A stretch of DNA of 64,000 bases. Origin: Penelope pileata (taxonomy: Eukaryota; Chordata; Aves; Galliformes; Cracidae). Below the pieces are notes generated by a model. The model was not told where the DNA came from. It made no database searches and was given only the letters and a program-made list of their open reading frames with translations. Where the stretch lies: positions 1 through 64,000 of the forward strand of contig WBMW01005677.1 of NCBI GenBank assembly GCA_013396635.1. The letters run 5' to 3'. The stretch's first letter is position 1. Every line of letters begins with the position of its first letter. A program made the translations under genes and the position numbers. Positions 63,572-64,000 of this stretch are shown piece after piece.

Positions 63572-64000
63572 ACTATTAGAGAGCATCCAGAGGAGGGCTA
63601 GAAAGATGGTGAAGGGTCTGAAGGGCAAGATGTATGAGGAGCAGCTGAGATCCCTGGTTTGTTCAGCCCAGAGCAGAGGAGGCTGAGGGGAGGCCTCATG
63701 GCGGCCTACAGCTTCCTCACGAGGGGAGAGGAGGGGCAGCGCTGAGCTCTGCTCTCTGGTGACAGCGACCGGGCCTGAGGGAACGGCATGGAGCGGTGTC
63801 AGGGGAGGTCAGGTTGGGTGTTGGGAAAAGGTTCTTCCCCAGAAGGTGGTCGAGCCCTGGCACAGGCTGCCCAGGGCAGTGATCACGGCCCCAAGCTGCC
63901 AGAGTTCAAGGAGCATTTGGACACCACTTTCAGACAGTTTGAATTTTGGGTGGTCCTGTGTGGAGCCAGGAGCTGGACTCCATGATCCCTGTGGGTCCTT
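63572..64000 (+). mobile_element. CR1 LINE, 5'-truncated, plus strand, cut by the window edge
   Basis: GAGCATCCAGAGGAGGGCTA, AAGATGGTGAAGGGTCTGAA, GAGGCTGAGGGGAGGCCTC, CTCTGGTGACAGCGACC, the GGTTCTTCCCCAGAAGG block and GGACTCCATGATCCCTGTGG appear in CR1 order. The octamer tail would lie just beyond 64000. It has the same subfamily sequence as 25003-25362 in opposite orientation. The frame at 63788-63985 is an artefact. Confidence 0.94.

Larger units (their letters stand above)
3241..64000 (+). other. CARMIL1: CARMIL1 intron 2, 5' part (continues beyond the window)
   Basis: It begins with the GTAAGT donor at 3241. I looked for the next CARMIL1 coding block, which in human starts near VLTSCRAF and continues into a TFSYLEI-like strand, and did not see it on the + strand. 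The intron is therefore inferred to exceed 60 kb, in keeping with the large size of the mammalian gene. A missed small exon cannot be excluded without a translated search. Contents are listed in the separate entries. Confidence 0.65.

Noticed and set aside
1..64000. tRNA, rRNA, snRNA genes, CRISPR arrays or bacterial-type operons
   Set aside because: None seen. The sequence is vertebrate intronic DNA.

Overview
The window reads as avian nuclear DNA. It carries several truncated CR1 LINEs, all 3' ends, with the bird-type octamer tail (ATTCTRTG repeated). It has no mammalian Alu or L1, no bacterial gene structure, long AT-rich intronic sequence and scattered homopolymers. Two isolated N bases (10529 and 43884) suggest a draft assembly. 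The species cannot be fixed from the sequence.

The only protein-coding sequence I can support is one 98-base exon at 3143-3240 on the + strand. It has a good 3' splice site, a perfect GTAAGT donor, and encodes the lysine-rich start of the CARMIL1 (LRRC16A) N-terminal PH-like domain. Its reading matches the human CARMIL1 N-terminus as I remember it, with only conservative changes (roughly residues 14-46). The window is therefore the 5' part of a CARMIL1 locus: the end of intron 1 (1-3142, starting in a CpG-dense shore that suggests the promoter lies just upstream), exon 2, and more than 60 kb of the next intron (3241-64000). I found no exon 3, so that intron probably runs off the right edge.

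Inside the large intron there are four confident CR1 copies (25003-25362 minus, 35036-35377 plus, 60108-60306 plus, 63572-64000 plus). A fifth confident copy lies in intron 1 (1032-1127), and 43855-43900 may be a tiny scrap of a sixth. Other contents are simple repeats, a GC-richer block of unknown origin at about 6300-6965, an approximately 72-bp duplicated segment 951 bp apart (42711 and 43662), a G-quadruplex-type run at 18333-18365, and several stretches whose composition and TAAT-rich motifs suggest conserved non-coding elements. Those last calls are inference, because no alignment was possible.

Open frames elsewhere, the longest being 211 and 194 codons, show no recognisable domain or splice structure and are treated as chance. 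I did not find a novel multi-gene system; the most useful result is the identification of the CARMIL1 exon and hence of the whole window.
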